Source: CAIWHR01 sp963843595 (GTDB lineage: Bacteria; Pseudomonadota; Gammaproteobacteria; Burkholderiales; Casimicrobiaceae). From it: 64,000 bases of DNA. Within the stretch, counting starts at the first letter, position 1. Every line of letters starts with the position of its first letter. This document shows, one piece after another, positions 33,051 through 42,300 of the stretch. The translations under genes and the position numbers were made by a program. Location: NCBI GenBank assembly GCA_963843595.1, contig CAWJLG010000010.1:357011-421010 (forward strand), read 5' to 3'. The notes under the pieces were generated by a model. It had not been told where the DNA came from, did not search any database, and saw nothing but the letters and a program-made list of their open reading frames with translations.

Positions 33051-33932
33051 ATGCGCAAGATCACGAAAGCGGTGTTCCCCGTGGCGGGCCTCGGTACGCG
33101 CTTCCTGCCGGCCACCAAGGCGAGCCCGAAGGAAATGATGCCGGTCGTGGACAAGCCGCTCATCCAGTACGCGGTCGAGGAAGCCGCGGCCGCAGGCATC
33201 ACCCACATGATATTCATCACGGGCCGCAACAAGCGCGCGATCGAGGACCATTTCGACAAGGCCTATGAACTCGAGACGGAACTCGAGTTGCGGCACCGTA
33301 CGGCGCTGCTCAAGCAGGTGCAGTCGATCACGCCGCGCGGGATCAACTGCATCTACATCCGCCAGACCGAGGCGCTCGGCCTCGGGCACGCCGTGTTGTG
33401 CGCGGCGCCGGTGGTCGGCGAGGAGCCGTTCGCCGTGCTGCTCGCCGACGACCTGATCGATGCCGACGTGCCGGTGATGAAGCAGATGGTCGACCGCGCG
33501 ACGGCCACGGATTGCGCGATGATCGGCGTGATGAACGTGCCGCCCGCCGACACGGCGCTCTACGGCATCGTCGAGACCGGGCCAATGACCGAGCGCGCGG
33601 CGCCGATCACGCGGATCGTCGAGAAGCCGAAGGCCGGAACCACGCCGTCGACGCTGGCAGTGATCGGCCGCTATGTGCTGCCGCCGCGTCTGTTCCATCA
33701 CCTGCAGACGATGCCACCGGGTGCAGGCGGCGAGATCCAGCTCACCGACGGGATCGCGCGACTGCTGACCGAACAGAGGATACTTGCGTACGCCTTCGAA
33801 GGCCGGCGCTACGACTGCGGCAGCAAGCTCGGCTATCTCGAAGCCACCGTCGACTTCGGACTGAAGCATCCCGACCTCGCCGAGGACTTCGCGACGTTCC
33901 TGCGCCGCCGCGGGGAAGCCTGGCACCGATGA
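33051..33932 (+). CDS. galU: UTP-glucose-1-phosphate uridylyltransferase GalU
   Basis: The product is 293 residues from ATG 33051, with AGAGAG upstream as ribosome site. The N-terminal nucleotide motif VFPVAGLGTRFLPATKASPKEMMPV, and downstream IQYAVEEAAAAGI, FAVLLADDLIDAD and AGGEIQLTDGIARLL, identify GalU. It makes UDP-glucose from UTP and glucose-1-phosphate for lipopolysaccharide, exopolysaccharide and glycan synthesis. Its stop overlaps the start of the oxyR-like gene by ATGA, so the two are probably translated from one message. Confidence 0.94.
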   Translation: MRKITKAVFPVAGLGTRFLPATKASPKEMMPVVDKPLIQYAVEEAAAAGITHMIFITGRNKRAIEDHFDKAYELETELELRHRTALLKQVQSITPRGINCIYIRQTEALGLGHAVLCAAPVVGEEPFAVLLADDLIDADVPVMKQMVDRATATDCAMIGVMNVPPADTALYGIVETGPMTERAAPITRIVEKPKAGTTPSTLAVIGRYVLPPRLFHHLQTMPPGAGGEIQLTDGIARLLTEQRILAYAFEGRRYDCGSKLGYLEATVDFGLKHPDLAEDFATFLRRRGEAWHR

Positions 33933-34834
33933 CGCTCAACGAGCTTCGCTACATCGTCGCGGTGGCCAACGAGCGGAGCTTCGGGCGCGCCGCGCAGAAG
34001 TGCTTCGTCAGCCAACCAGCGCTGTCGGTGGCGATCGCGAAGCTCGAGGACGAGCTTGGCGCGCAGCTCTTCGAGCGCGGCAAGACCGAAGTCACCGTCA
34101 CTCCCGTCGGCGAACGGATCGTCGAGCAGGCGCAGAAGGTGCTCGAGGAGACGGCGCTGATCCGCGAGATCGCCCAGGCCGGTCGCAATCAGCTGCAGGG
34201 CCTGCTCAGGCTCGGCGCGATCTACACCGTGGCCCCGTATCTGTTGCCCGACCTCATCCCGTCGCTGCACGACATCGCGCCGCAGATGCCGCTCGACATC
34301 GAGGAGAACCTGACCGAGCAACTCGAGGCGCAGTTGAAGAGCGGGCGCATCGACGCGGCGATCATCGCGCTGCCTTTCGCGCCGCCGGGCATCGTGAGCG
34401 AGTTCCTGTACGAGGAGCCGTTTCAGGTCGTCGTGCCGCTCGGACACAAGTGGGCGCGGCGCAAGTCCGTCCGGCCGGAGGAACTCGCCGCCGAGCACGC
34501 GATCCTGCTCAACGTCGGGCATTGCTTCCGCGACCAGGTGCTCGACACGTGTCCGGAGCTCAATCGCAACGAGGCGCACGTCACGCGAACCAATTCGCTC
34601 GAGACCATCCGCAACATGGTCGCTTCCGGGCTCGGCGTGAGCGTGCTGCCGCGCGACGCGCTGACGCCCAAATACCACAGCCGCCTCGTGGTACCGGTGC
34701 CGTTCGGGCGCCCGGTGCCGTCGCGTCGAATCGCGCTCGCCTACCGCAGGAGCTTTCCACGGCCCGAGGCCATCGCGGCCGTACGCACGGCGGTCGCCGC
34801 CTGCCGGGCGCGCAGCGGCAGCAAGGCGGCTTGA
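33929..34834 (+). CDS. oxyR: LysR-family hydrogen peroxide sensor OxyR
   Basis: The product is 301 residues. The N-terminal LysR helix-turn-helix (about 1-60, MTLNELRYIVAVANERSFGRAA) is followed by a periplasmic-binding-like sensor domain. Cys199 and Cys208 lie in GHCFRDQVLDTC, at exactly the spacing and numbering of the redox-active pair of E. coli OxyR. Peroxide oxidises this pair to a disulfide and turns on catalase, alkyl hydroperoxide reductase and related genes. None of these targets is adjacent; instead the gene overlaps galU by ATGA, and an SDR gene follows 25 bases later. Confidence 0.9.
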   Translation: MTLNELRYIVAVANERSFGRAAQKCFVSQPALSVAIAKLEDELGAQLFERGKTEVTVTPVGERIVEQAQKVLEETALIREIAQAGRNQLQGLLRLGAIYTVAPYLLPDLIPSLHDIAPQMPLDIEENLTEQLEAQLKSGRIDAAIIALPFAPPGIVSEFLYEEPFQVVVPLGHKWARRKSVRPEELAAEHAILLNVGHCFRDQVLDTCPELNRNEAHVTRTNSLETIRNMVASGLGVSVLPRDALTPKYHSRLVVPVPFGRPVPSRRIALAYRRSFPRPEAIAAVRTAVAACRARSGSKAA

Positions 34835-34859
34835 CCCCAAGACCAGCACAAGGAGACTC

Positions 34860-35624
34860 ATGGCGTCCGATCTCGAAGGCAAATCCGTTCTCATCACCGG
34901 CGCATCGACCGGCATCGGTGCGGCTGCGGCACGCGCGTTCGCGCGGCTCGGCAGCCGCTTGATCATTCACTACAACGCCAACCGGGAGGCCGCCGAGGCC
35001 GTGGCCGCCGACTGCAAGGCGCTGGGCGCGGAAGCGGTGCTCGTCGGCGGCGACGTCACCCGCGCCGCCGAGGTGAAGCGGATCGTTGCCGAGGCGACGG
35101 CCGCGAGCGGCCGCATTGACGTGCTGATCAATAACGCCGGCGGCATGCTCGGGCGTGTCCGCATCGAGGACTACACCGAAGAGCACGTGCTGCGCGTCTT
35201 GGCGCTCAACGTGACGCAGGTCGCGATGTTCATGCACGAGGTCATTCCGCTGATGCGTCGCCAGAGGAGCGGCAACGTGATCAATGTCACGTCGATCGCG
35301 GCGCGCCACGGCGGCGGCGGCGGGGCGATCCTCTACGCGGGTGCGAAGGGCTTCGTCTCGACGGCGACGCGCGGTTGGGCGAAGGAGGTCGTCGGCGACG
35401 GGATCCGCGTCAACGCAGTGTCGCCGGGCGTCATCGTGACGCCGTTCCACGATCGCTATTCGACCGCCGAGCAACTGGCCGCGATGCAGGCGACGATCCC
35501 GATGAATCGCCTGGGCACGGCGGACGAATGCGCCGGCACCTTCGTCTATCTCGCCTCGGACGCGATGAGCGGCTACGTCACGGGGCAGATCATCGAAGTC
35601 AACGGCGGCCAGTTCATGCCGTAG
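34860..35624 (+). CDS. Short-chain dehydrogenase/reductase (FabG-like)
   Basis: The product is 254 residues from ATG 34860, with AAGGAG eight bases upstream. Classical SDR motifs are complete: TGxxxGIG cofactor site (ITGASTGIGAAAA), NNAG (LINNAGG), catalytic Ser (INVTSIAARHGG), and YxxxK (LYAGAKGFV). The C-terminal GYVTGQIIEVNGGQFMP is as in FabG/glucose dehydrogenase relatives. It would be an NAD(P)-dependent oxidoreductase of unknown substrate. The nucleotide-binding loop lacks a clear acidic residue at the end of beta-2 (IIHYNANREAAE), which may favour NADP. Possibly co-transcribed with oxyR. The following 190 bases hold the tRNA-Val terminator on the opposite strand. Confidence 0.85.
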   Translation: MASDLEGKSVLITGASTGIGAAAARAFARLGSRLIIHYNANREAAEAVAADCKALGAEAVLVGGDVTRAAEVKRIVAEATAASGRIDVLINNAGGMLGRVRIEDYTEEHVLRVLALNVTQVAMFMHEVIPLMRRQRSGNVINVTSIAARHGGGGGAILYAGAKGFVSTATRGWAKEVVGDGIRVNAVSPGVIVTPFHDRYSTAEQLAAMQATIPMNRLGTADECAGTFVYLASDAMSGYVTGQIIEVNGGQFMP

Positions 35625-35771
35625 CAATGGGGACGCAGATCAAGTTGCGCGACCGCGGCACCGACCACGCCGCGCCGGGCGGGAAGGTTCGTCGCTGACG
35701 CCGCCTTACGCAGCGGCGGAAGATCGGCGATCCTCGCGGCATTGCGTCGCAGCGGCACGTGGAACGCGGGC

Positions 35772-35804
35772 AAAAAAAAGGGATTACGCTTGCGCGTAAC
35801 CCCT
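35772..35804 (-). terminator. Intrinsic terminator downstream of tRNA-Val
   Basis: Read on the minus strand, GGGGTTACGC, loop GCAA and GCGTAATCCC (35780-35803, one G-T pair) are followed by eight T (35772-35779). It is a textbook Rho-independent terminator, about 10 bases after the tRNA CCA end. Confidence 0.92.
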
Positions 35805-35813
35805 TGGTTCATG

Positions 35814-35888
35814 TGGTGGGCGATACTGGGATCGAACCAGTGACCCCTGCCGTGTGAAGGCAGTGCTCTACCGCTGAGCTAACCGCCC
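35814..35888 (-). tRNA. tRNA-Val (anticodon CAC)
   Basis: A complete cloverleaf is present on the minus strand. Acceptor arms are GGGCGGT and ATCGCCC. The D-arm is GCTC AGCGGTA GAGC, the anticodon stem CTGCC/GGCAG has loop TTCACAC (anticodon CAC, valine GUG codons), and the T-arm ACTGG TTCGATC CCAGT is canonical. ACCA is encoded at the 3' end. It stands alone with its own promoter and terminator. Confidence 0.95.
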
Positions 35889-35910
35889 GCGAACCCAGAC
35901 AGGAGCCGCG

Positions 35911-35940
35911 ATTTAACCATAGCGGTCCGAGCAGGGTCAA
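35911..35940 (-). promoter_or_regulatory. Putative sigma-70 promoter of tRNA-Val
   Basis: On the minus strand TTGACC (35935-35940) and TTAAAT (35911-35916) are separated by 18 bases, ending 22 bases upstream of the tRNA 5' end. Position and boxes are good; spacing is one longer than ideal. Confidence 0.6.
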
Positions 35941-36140
35941 ACCGAGGGAAGGTATTTGTCGCAGGATGTCCTGGACGAAAAATGCACAGATGCGGTGCAA
36001 CAATCGCCCCGAATCGGGGCTCTGGCAATCAGTTAAGCTGTGGATAAAGCTATAAGCCCGCAGCCCGATGCGGGATTTTGACGATGGCCCGTCTTTTGCA
36101 CTGCAATCACCGATTGCTGCAAGCTCCCGAGAATAATTCC

Positions 36141-37556
36141 GTGTCCCGCCCCACATACGACGAAATGCTGACCCCGGACGGAGCGGTCCGGCCGCATTAC
36201 CAGGCATTCGCGGGGTGGCTCGAAAGGACGCCGCCCTCCCGGATCGCCCAGAAGCGGGAAGAGGCCGAGCGCGCGTTCCATCGCGTCGGGATCACGTTCG
36301 CGGTGTACGGCGAAGACTCGGGGAACGAGCGGCTGATTCCCTTCGACATCGTTCCGCGGATCATTCCGGCGGACGAGTGGCGCATGCTCGACCGCGGATT
36401 GCGCCAGCGCGTGCAGGCGCTGAACGCGTTCCTGCACGACATCTATCACGACCAGGCGATCCTCAAGGCCGGCGTGGTCCCCGCGGGCCGCGTGCTCGGC
36501 AACGCGCAGTATCGCGCCGAGATGCACGGCATGGATGTACCGGGCGGCATCTATGCGCACATCGCCGGCGTCGACGTCGTCCGGGCCGGGGAGGGCGAGT
36601 ACTACGTGCTGGAGGACAATCTGCGGGTGCCCTCCGGCGTGTCGTACATGCTCGAGAACCGCAAGATGATGATGCGGCTGTTTCCTGAGCTCTTCGCGAC
36701 ACAGTCGATACGACCGGTCCAGCATTACCCCGACCTGCTGCTCGAAAACCTCTATGCGCTGGCGCCGGCGGGCGAGGAGCGGCCCACGGTCGCGGTGCTC
36801 ACGCCCGGTGCCCACAACTCGGCGTATTTCGAGCACGCCTTCCTCGCCCAGCAGATGGGCGTCGAGCTCGTGGAGGGACAGGACCTGTTCGTGCAGAACG
36901 ACACCGTCTACATGCGCACGACGCGCGGGCCGCAGCGCGTGCACGTCATTTACCGGCGCGTCGACGACGACTTCCTCGATCCACGGGCCTTTCGCGCCGA
37001 TTCGATGCTGGGGGTGCCGGGACTGTTTGCCGCGTATCGGGCGGGCCGCGTAACGCTGGCCAACGCGATCGGCACCGGCGTCGCCGACGACAAGTCGATC
37101 TATCCGTATGTCCCGGAAATGGTCCGCTTCTACCTGGCGGAGGAACCGATTCTCGCCAACGTCCCGACCTACCTTTGCCATCGTGACGAGGAGCGGGACT
37201 ACGTGCTCGCACATCTGGACGAGCTCGTCGTCAAGGAGACCCACGGCGCCGGAGGCTACGGGATGCTCATCGGCCCCGCGGCGACGACGTCCGAGCTCGA
37301 TTCGTTCCGGGCCCGGATCCTGGCCTCGCCGGACTCCTACATCGCGCAGCCCACGCTCGCGCTGTCGACGTGTCCGACGTTCGTCGAAGCCGGACTCGCG
37401 CCGCGGCACATCGACTTCCGTCCCTACGTGCTGTCGGGAAAGACCGTGAGCCTGGTGCCGGGCGGGCTCACCCGCGTCGCGCTCCGCGCAGGATCGCTGG
37501 TCGTGAACTCGTCGCAGGGCGGCGGGACCAAGGACAGCTGGGTGCTGGCGGGATAG
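36141..37556 (+). CDS. Circularly permuted type-2 ATP-grasp protein of the Anbu cluster
   Basis: The product is 471 residues from GTG 36141 (SRPTYDEMLTPDGAVRPHYQAFAGWL); an in-frame ATG at 36084 is also possible. The N-terminal part (AERAFHRVGITFAVYGED..GNERLIPFDIVPRII) and the later DLYHD-like segment, EYYVLEDNLRVPSGVSYMLENR, ELVVKETHGAGGYGM and the C-terminal VNSSQGGGTKDSWVL are those of the DUF404/DUF407 circularly permuted ATP-grasp family. Such enzymes are predicted amide or peptide ligases using ATP. It is followed by alpha-E, Anbu and transglutaminase/DUF2126 genes, a grouping described by Iyer, Aravind and colleagues as a predicted peptide-synthesis and peptide-processing system. The product is not known. 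Confidence 0.88.
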   Translation: MSRPTYDEMLTPDGAVRPHYQAFAGWLERTPPSRIAQKREEAERAFHRVGITFAVYGEDSGNERLIPFDIVPRIIPADEWRMLDRGLRQRVQALNAFLHDIYHDQAILKAGVVPAGRVLGNAQYRAEMHGMDVPGGIYAHIAGVDVVRAGEGEYYVLEDNLRVPSGVSYMLENRKMMMRLFPELFATQSIRPVQHYPDLLLENLYALAPAGEERPTVAVLTPGAHNSAYFEHAFLAQQMGVELVEGQDLFVQNDTVYMRTTRGPQRVHVIYRRVDDDFLDPRAFRADSMLGVPGLFAAYRAGRVTLANAIGTGVADDKSIYPYVPEMVRFYLAEEPILANVPTYLCHRDEERDYVLAHLDELVVKETHGAGGYGMLIGPAATTSELDSFRARILASPDSYIAQPTLALSTCPTFVEAGLAPRHIDFRPYVLSGKTVSLVPGGLTRVALRAGSLVVNSSQGGGTKDSWVLAG

Positions 37557-37580
37557 CCGGAGACCGGTGGGAGCCCACGC

Positions 37581-38534
37581 ATGCTGTGCCGCACTGCCAA
37601 CGAGTTGTTCTGGATGTCTCGCCACATCGAGCGTGCCGAGAACACGGCCCGGATGCTCGACGTCACCTACCGGATGTCGCTGCTGCCCTACGACATCGTC
37701 GAACCGGGACTGGCGTGGGCGCAGCCATGGGCCGTTCCGCTCGTCACGTCGGGTCTCGCGACCTCCTACTACGAGCGGTTCGGCGAACTGACCGCGGAGA
37801 ACGTGCTGCGGTTCATGATCCTCGATCCCGCAAACCCGTCGTCGATCTACTGTGGTCTGCGCGCGGCCCGCGAGTCGGCGCGCTCGGTCCGCGGCGCGAT
37901 CACCTCGGAGATGTACGAGGATCTCAATTCCGCGTGGCTCGACATGCGCGGCTACGACTACGCCCGGGTCGAGGCGTACGGCGTATCGGCGTTCCTGGAC
38001 TGGGTCAAGATGCGCTCGCACCTGTTCCGCGGCGTGACCTTCGGTACCATGCTGCGCGACGAGGCGTACCACTTCATCCGCCTCGGCACCCACCTCGAGC
38101 GTGCCGACAATACGGCGCGCATCCTCGACGTCAAGTACCACACGCTGCTGCCCAGCGCGGCCGACGTCGGTGGCGCCGTCGACTATTACCAGTGGGGCGC
38201 GCTGCTGCGGTCGCTCTCAGGTTTCGAGTCGTACCGGAAGATCTACAGCGACGTTATCACGCCCCGGCGCGTGGCCGAGCTCCTGATCCTGCGTGCCGAC
38301 ATGCCGCGTTCGCTGCACGCGTGCATGAACTTCATTCACGAGACGCTCGAAGTCCTCTGTGACGAGCACAGCCGCGAGATCGAGCGCGTCTCCGGAGAGC
38401 TACACGCGAAACTCCATTACGGCAAGACCGACGACATCATCCGCTACGGGCTTCACGAGTACCTGATCGACTTCCTGGCCCGGATATCGCAGCTCGGCAA
38501 CGAGATCAGCCGGAACTTCCTCGTGCCGGCATAG
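37581..38534 (+). CDS. Alpha-E domain protein (DUF403) of the Anbu cluster
   Basis: The product is 317 residues from ATG 37581. The start MLCRTANELFWMSRHIERAENTARMLDVTY is diagnostic of the alpha-E (DUF403) family; the same helical motif recurs internally (FIRLGTHLERADNTARILDVKY, about 166-187), as expected for a duplicated all-helical fold. No enzyme motif is recognised. These proteins are almost always coded next to, or fused with, the ATP-grasp protein. The gene starts 24 bases after it, so the two probably form a complex. Function is unknown. Confidence 0.9.
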   Translation: MLCRTANELFWMSRHIERAENTARMLDVTYRMSLLPYDIVEPGLAWAQPWAVPLVTSGLATSYYERFGELTAENVLRFMILDPANPSSIYCGLRAARESARSVRGAITSEMYEDLNSAWLDMRGYDYARVEAYGVSAFLDWVKMRSHLFRGVTFGTMLRDEAYHFIRLGTHLERADNTARILDVKYHTLLPSAADVGGAVDYYQWGALLRSLSGFESYRKIYSDVITPRRVAELLILRADMPRSLHACMNFIHETLEVLCDEHSREIERVSGELHAKLHYGKTDDIIRYGLHEYLIDFLARISQLGNEISRNFLVPA

Positions 38535-38585
38535 TGGCGGTCGAACGGGTAAAATTCCGCTTCTTTTGCCTGCGGCCTGCCACTG

Positions 38586-39317
38586 ATGACCTACTGCGTC
38601 GCCATGTCCCTGCGGGCGGGAATGATCTTCGCCTCCGATTCCCGCACCAACGCCGGCGTCGACCAGATCGCCCGGTTCTCGAAGATGCGCACGTTCGTCA
38701 AGGATGGCGATCGCGTCATCGTGACGCTTTCGTCCGGCAATCTGTCCGTCACCCAGAACGCGCTCAACATCCTCGACCAGCGCGCCCGGTCCGGCGACAA
38801 CCAGCTCAATCTGTGGAACGCGACGTCGATGTTCGACATCGCGCGGCTCATCGGCGATTCCCTGCGCGAGGTCAAGAACCGCGACGGGGCCTACCTGATG
38901 CAGAACAACATCGACTCGTCGGCGAATTTCCTCGTCGGCGGCCAGATCCGCGGGGAGCCGCCGCGGCTGTTCGAGGTCTACAGCGAGGGTAACTTCATCG
39001 AAGCGACGCCCGACACCTGTTACTTCCAGATCGGCGAAAGCAAGTACGGCAAGCCGGTGATCGACCGGGTGATCCAGCCTGGAACCTCGCTCGTCGAGGC
39101 GACCAAGTGCACATTGGTCTCGTTCGACTCGACGATGCGGTCCAACATTTCGGTCGGACTGCCCATCGACCTGCTCGTCTACGAGGCCGACTCGCTGACG
39201 GTGAAGCTGCAACGCCGGATCGACGAGGCCAACCCGTACTTCCAGATGGTCCACAAGGCATGGGGAGAAGGGCTGCGCCGGGTGTTCGCCGAGCTGCCGA
39301 ACCCCGATTGGAACTGA
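38586..39317 (+). CDS. Anbu peptidase (ancestral proteasome-like beta subunit)
   Basis: The product is 243 residues from ATG 38586. After removal of Met1 the N-terminus is TYCVAMSLRAGMIFASDSRTNAGVDQI. This gives the N-terminal Thr nucleophile (Thr2) of Ntn-hydrolases and the proteasome/HslV fold. SDSRTNAG supplies the expected Asp/Ser/Arg neighbours, and GD..VIVTLSSGNLS follows. The 'proteasome-type protease' or Anbu family is distinct from HslV and from the 20S subunits; published structures show open helical or lock-washer assemblies, with little peptidase activity found. It lies third in the conserved four-gene cluster with ATP-grasp, alpha-E and transglutaminase/DUF2126. Confidence 0.92.
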   Translation: MTYCVAMSLRAGMIFASDSRTNAGVDQIARFSKMRTFVKDGDRVIVTLSSGNLSVTQNALNILDQRARSGDNQLNLWNATSMFDIARLIGDSLREVKNRDGAYLMQNNIDSSANFLVGGQIRGEPPRLFEVYSEGNFIEATPDTCYFQIGESKYGKPVIDRVIQPGTSLVEATKCTLVSFDSTMRSNISVGLPIDLLVYEADSLTVKLQRRIDEANPYFQMVHKAWGEGLRRVFAELPNPDWN

Positions 39318-39331
39318 CCCCGGCGTCCTGA

Positions 39332-42300
39332 ATGGCCATTCGCGTCGCGCTCCAGCACCGCACCACCTACCGCTTCGATCGCCCCGTCGCGCTTTCCCCG
39401 CACGAGGTCCGGCTGCGGCCCGCGCCGCACTGCCGCACGCCGGTGCTCGGCTATTCGCTGAACATCTCGCCGGAGGGCTATTTCCTCAACTGGCAGCAGG
39501 ACCCGTACGGCAACTGGGTCGCCCGGGTGGTGTTTCCCGAGCCGTCCGCGAGGCTCGACATCGTCGTCGATCTGACCGCCGACATGACCGTCGTCAATCC
39601 GTTCGATTTCTTCGTCGAGCCCTACGCCGAACAGTACCCGTTCACCTACGCGCCGGCGCTCGCGAAGGAGCTGATTCCGTTTCTCGAGACGGCACCGCTG
39701 GGACCACGACTGGACGCGTGGCTGGCGCGGTTTCGCGCGACCGTCGAGCCCGGGGAGAACACCGTCACGATGCTGGTGCGGCTCAACCAGCAGCTCCAAT
39801 CCGAGATCAGGTATCTCGTGCGCATGGAACCGGGCGTGCAGTCGCCCGAGGTCACGCTCCAGAACGGCAGCGGATCATGCCGCGACACCGGCTGGCTGCT
39901 GGTCCAGATCCTGCGCCATCTCGGGCTTGCGGCGCGCTTCGCGTCGGGTTACCTGATCCAGCTCGTCGCGGACCTGAAGCCGCTCGACGGCCCGGCGGGC
40001 ACCGACAGGGATTTCACCGATCTTCATGCCTGGGCCGAGGTGTTCCTGCCTGGCGCCGGCTGGATTGGTCTCGATCCGACGTCCGGCCTGCTCTCGGGCG
40101 AAGGTCATCTGCCGCTCGCGTGCACCGCGGACCCGGGCAATGCGGCACCGGTCATCGGCTTTACCGATCCGTGCCAGGTCGAATTCGCGTTCGACATGCA
40201 CGTGACGCGCGTACACGAGGATCCGCGCGTGACCCGGCCCTATGTCGATGCGCAGTGGACGGCGATCGGCGAGCTGGGTCGCCGCGTCGACCGTGACCTT
40301 GACGCCCACGACGTGCGGTTGACGCAGGGCGGGGAACCGACGTTCGTGTCGGTCGACGACATGGATGGCCCCGAATGGAACTACGAAGCGCTGTCGCCGA
40401 AGAAACGGGAACTCGGCGAGGCTCTGCTGCGTCGCCTCGCCGGCCGCTTCGCGAGCGGCGGATTCGTCCACACGGGACAGGGCAAATGGTACCCGGGCGA
40501 ACCCTTGCCGCGCTGGGCGCTCGGCGTGTGGTGGCGCACGGACGGCAAGCCGCTGTGGCGCGACGCGACGCTCATCGCCGACACCCGCGTCCCGGGTGGT
40601 CTGGACGACGTGGCCGCCGGTCGGTTCGCGACGCGGCTGGCCGAGCGGCTCGGGCTGGCGAACGAATTCGTCATGACGGCGTTTGAGGACGTACCCGTGC
40701 TGCTGTTCGCCGAATCCGCGCTGCCCGCGAACGCCGATCCGCTGAATGCCGATCTCGCGGAGCCCTCCGAGCGGGCGCGCCTGGCACGCTTGCTGCGGCG
40801 GGGGCTCGACCGCCCGGTCGGCTACGTGCTGCCGCTGCGTGCGGTGGAGGCGCCGGGCGCCGCGAACCCAGACTGGCGAAGCAGCCCGTGGCCGCTCCGG
40901 CGCGAGCGGCTGTACGCGCTGCCGGGAGATTCACCGCTGGGTCTGCGGCTGCCGCTCGCGTCGCTGCCCGAAGTCCTGCCCGGCGATGCCGAGCATGAAC
41001 CGCCGGTCGATCCGTTCTCGCCGCGCGGCGAGCTTCCGGAAGGTGCCAGTTACGCATTGCGCCGGGGCGCGGCGATGGCGAAGCCGGCGCAGGTCGCGGC
41101 CAAGGACGTCATCAAGACGGCGCTGGTCACGCAGATCCGCGACGGGAACGTGTACGTATTCATGCCGCCATTGATGCGCCTCGAGGATTATGTCGCGCTG
41201 CTCGCGACGATCGAGGCGACCGCAGCGGAATGCGGGCACCCGGTCGCGATCGAAGGCTACACGCCGCCGCGCGATCCGCGGATCAAGGTGCTGAACGTCA
41301 CCCCCGACCCGGGGGTGCTGGAAGTCAACATCCACCCGGCATCGAACTGGGACGATCTGGTCGCGACGACCGAAGCCCTGTACGAGGAAGCAAGGCAGGC
41401 GCGCCTGGGCACCGAGAAGTTCATGCTCGATGGGCGCCACACCGGCACCGGCGGCGGCAACCACGTGACTCTCGGCGGAGCGACGCCCGCCGACAGCCCC
41501 CTGCTGCGCCGCCCCGACCTCCTGCAGAGCCTCATCACGTATTGGCAAAACCACCCGGCGCTGTCGTATCTGTTTTCGGGCACTTTCATCGGCCCGACCA
41601 GCCAGGCGCCGCGCGTGGACGAAGCCCGCGACGACCGGCTCTACGAGCTCGAGATTGCGTTCCAGCAGATGGACAGCAAACACCGCTCCGGCGAGGAATC
41701 GCTGACCCCGTGGCTCGTCGACCGCCTGCTGCGTCACCTGTTGACCGACCTGACCGGCAATACGCATCGCGCCGAGTTCTCGATCGACAAGCTCTACTCG
41801 CCCGATGGCCCGGCCGGCCGCCTCGGTCTGCTCGAATTTCGCGCGTTCGAGATGCCGCCGCACGCCCGGATGAGTGCGGTGCAGATGCTGCTGCTGCGCG
41901 CGCTCGTCGCGCGTTTCTGGCAGGAGCCCTACCGCGCAAGGCTCGTACGCTGGGGCACCGCGCTGCACGATCGCTGGCTGTTGCCGCACTTCGTCGCCGC
42001 CGACATCCACGACGTCGTGGCTGACCTCAACGCGTTCGGCTATCCGTTTGCGCACGCTTGGTTCGATCCGTTCGTGGAGTTCCGCTTTCCGCGTTTCGGG
42101 ACCGTCACCTATGACGGCGTCACCGTCGAACTGCGCCAGGCCATCGAGCCATGGCACGTGCTCGGCGAGGAGATGAGCGGAACCGGAACGGCGCGCTACG
42201 TCGACTCGTCGGTCGAGCGGCTCCAGGTCAAGGTGACCGGTATGACCGACACGCGGCATCGGATTGCCTGCAACGGCCGCGCGGTGCCGCTCGCACCGAC

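Noticed and set aside
30609..33926. Minus-strand open frame of about 1,105 codons across ligA and galU
   Set aside because: It covers two certain plus-strand genes and has no domain character. It is an artefact of third-position GC.
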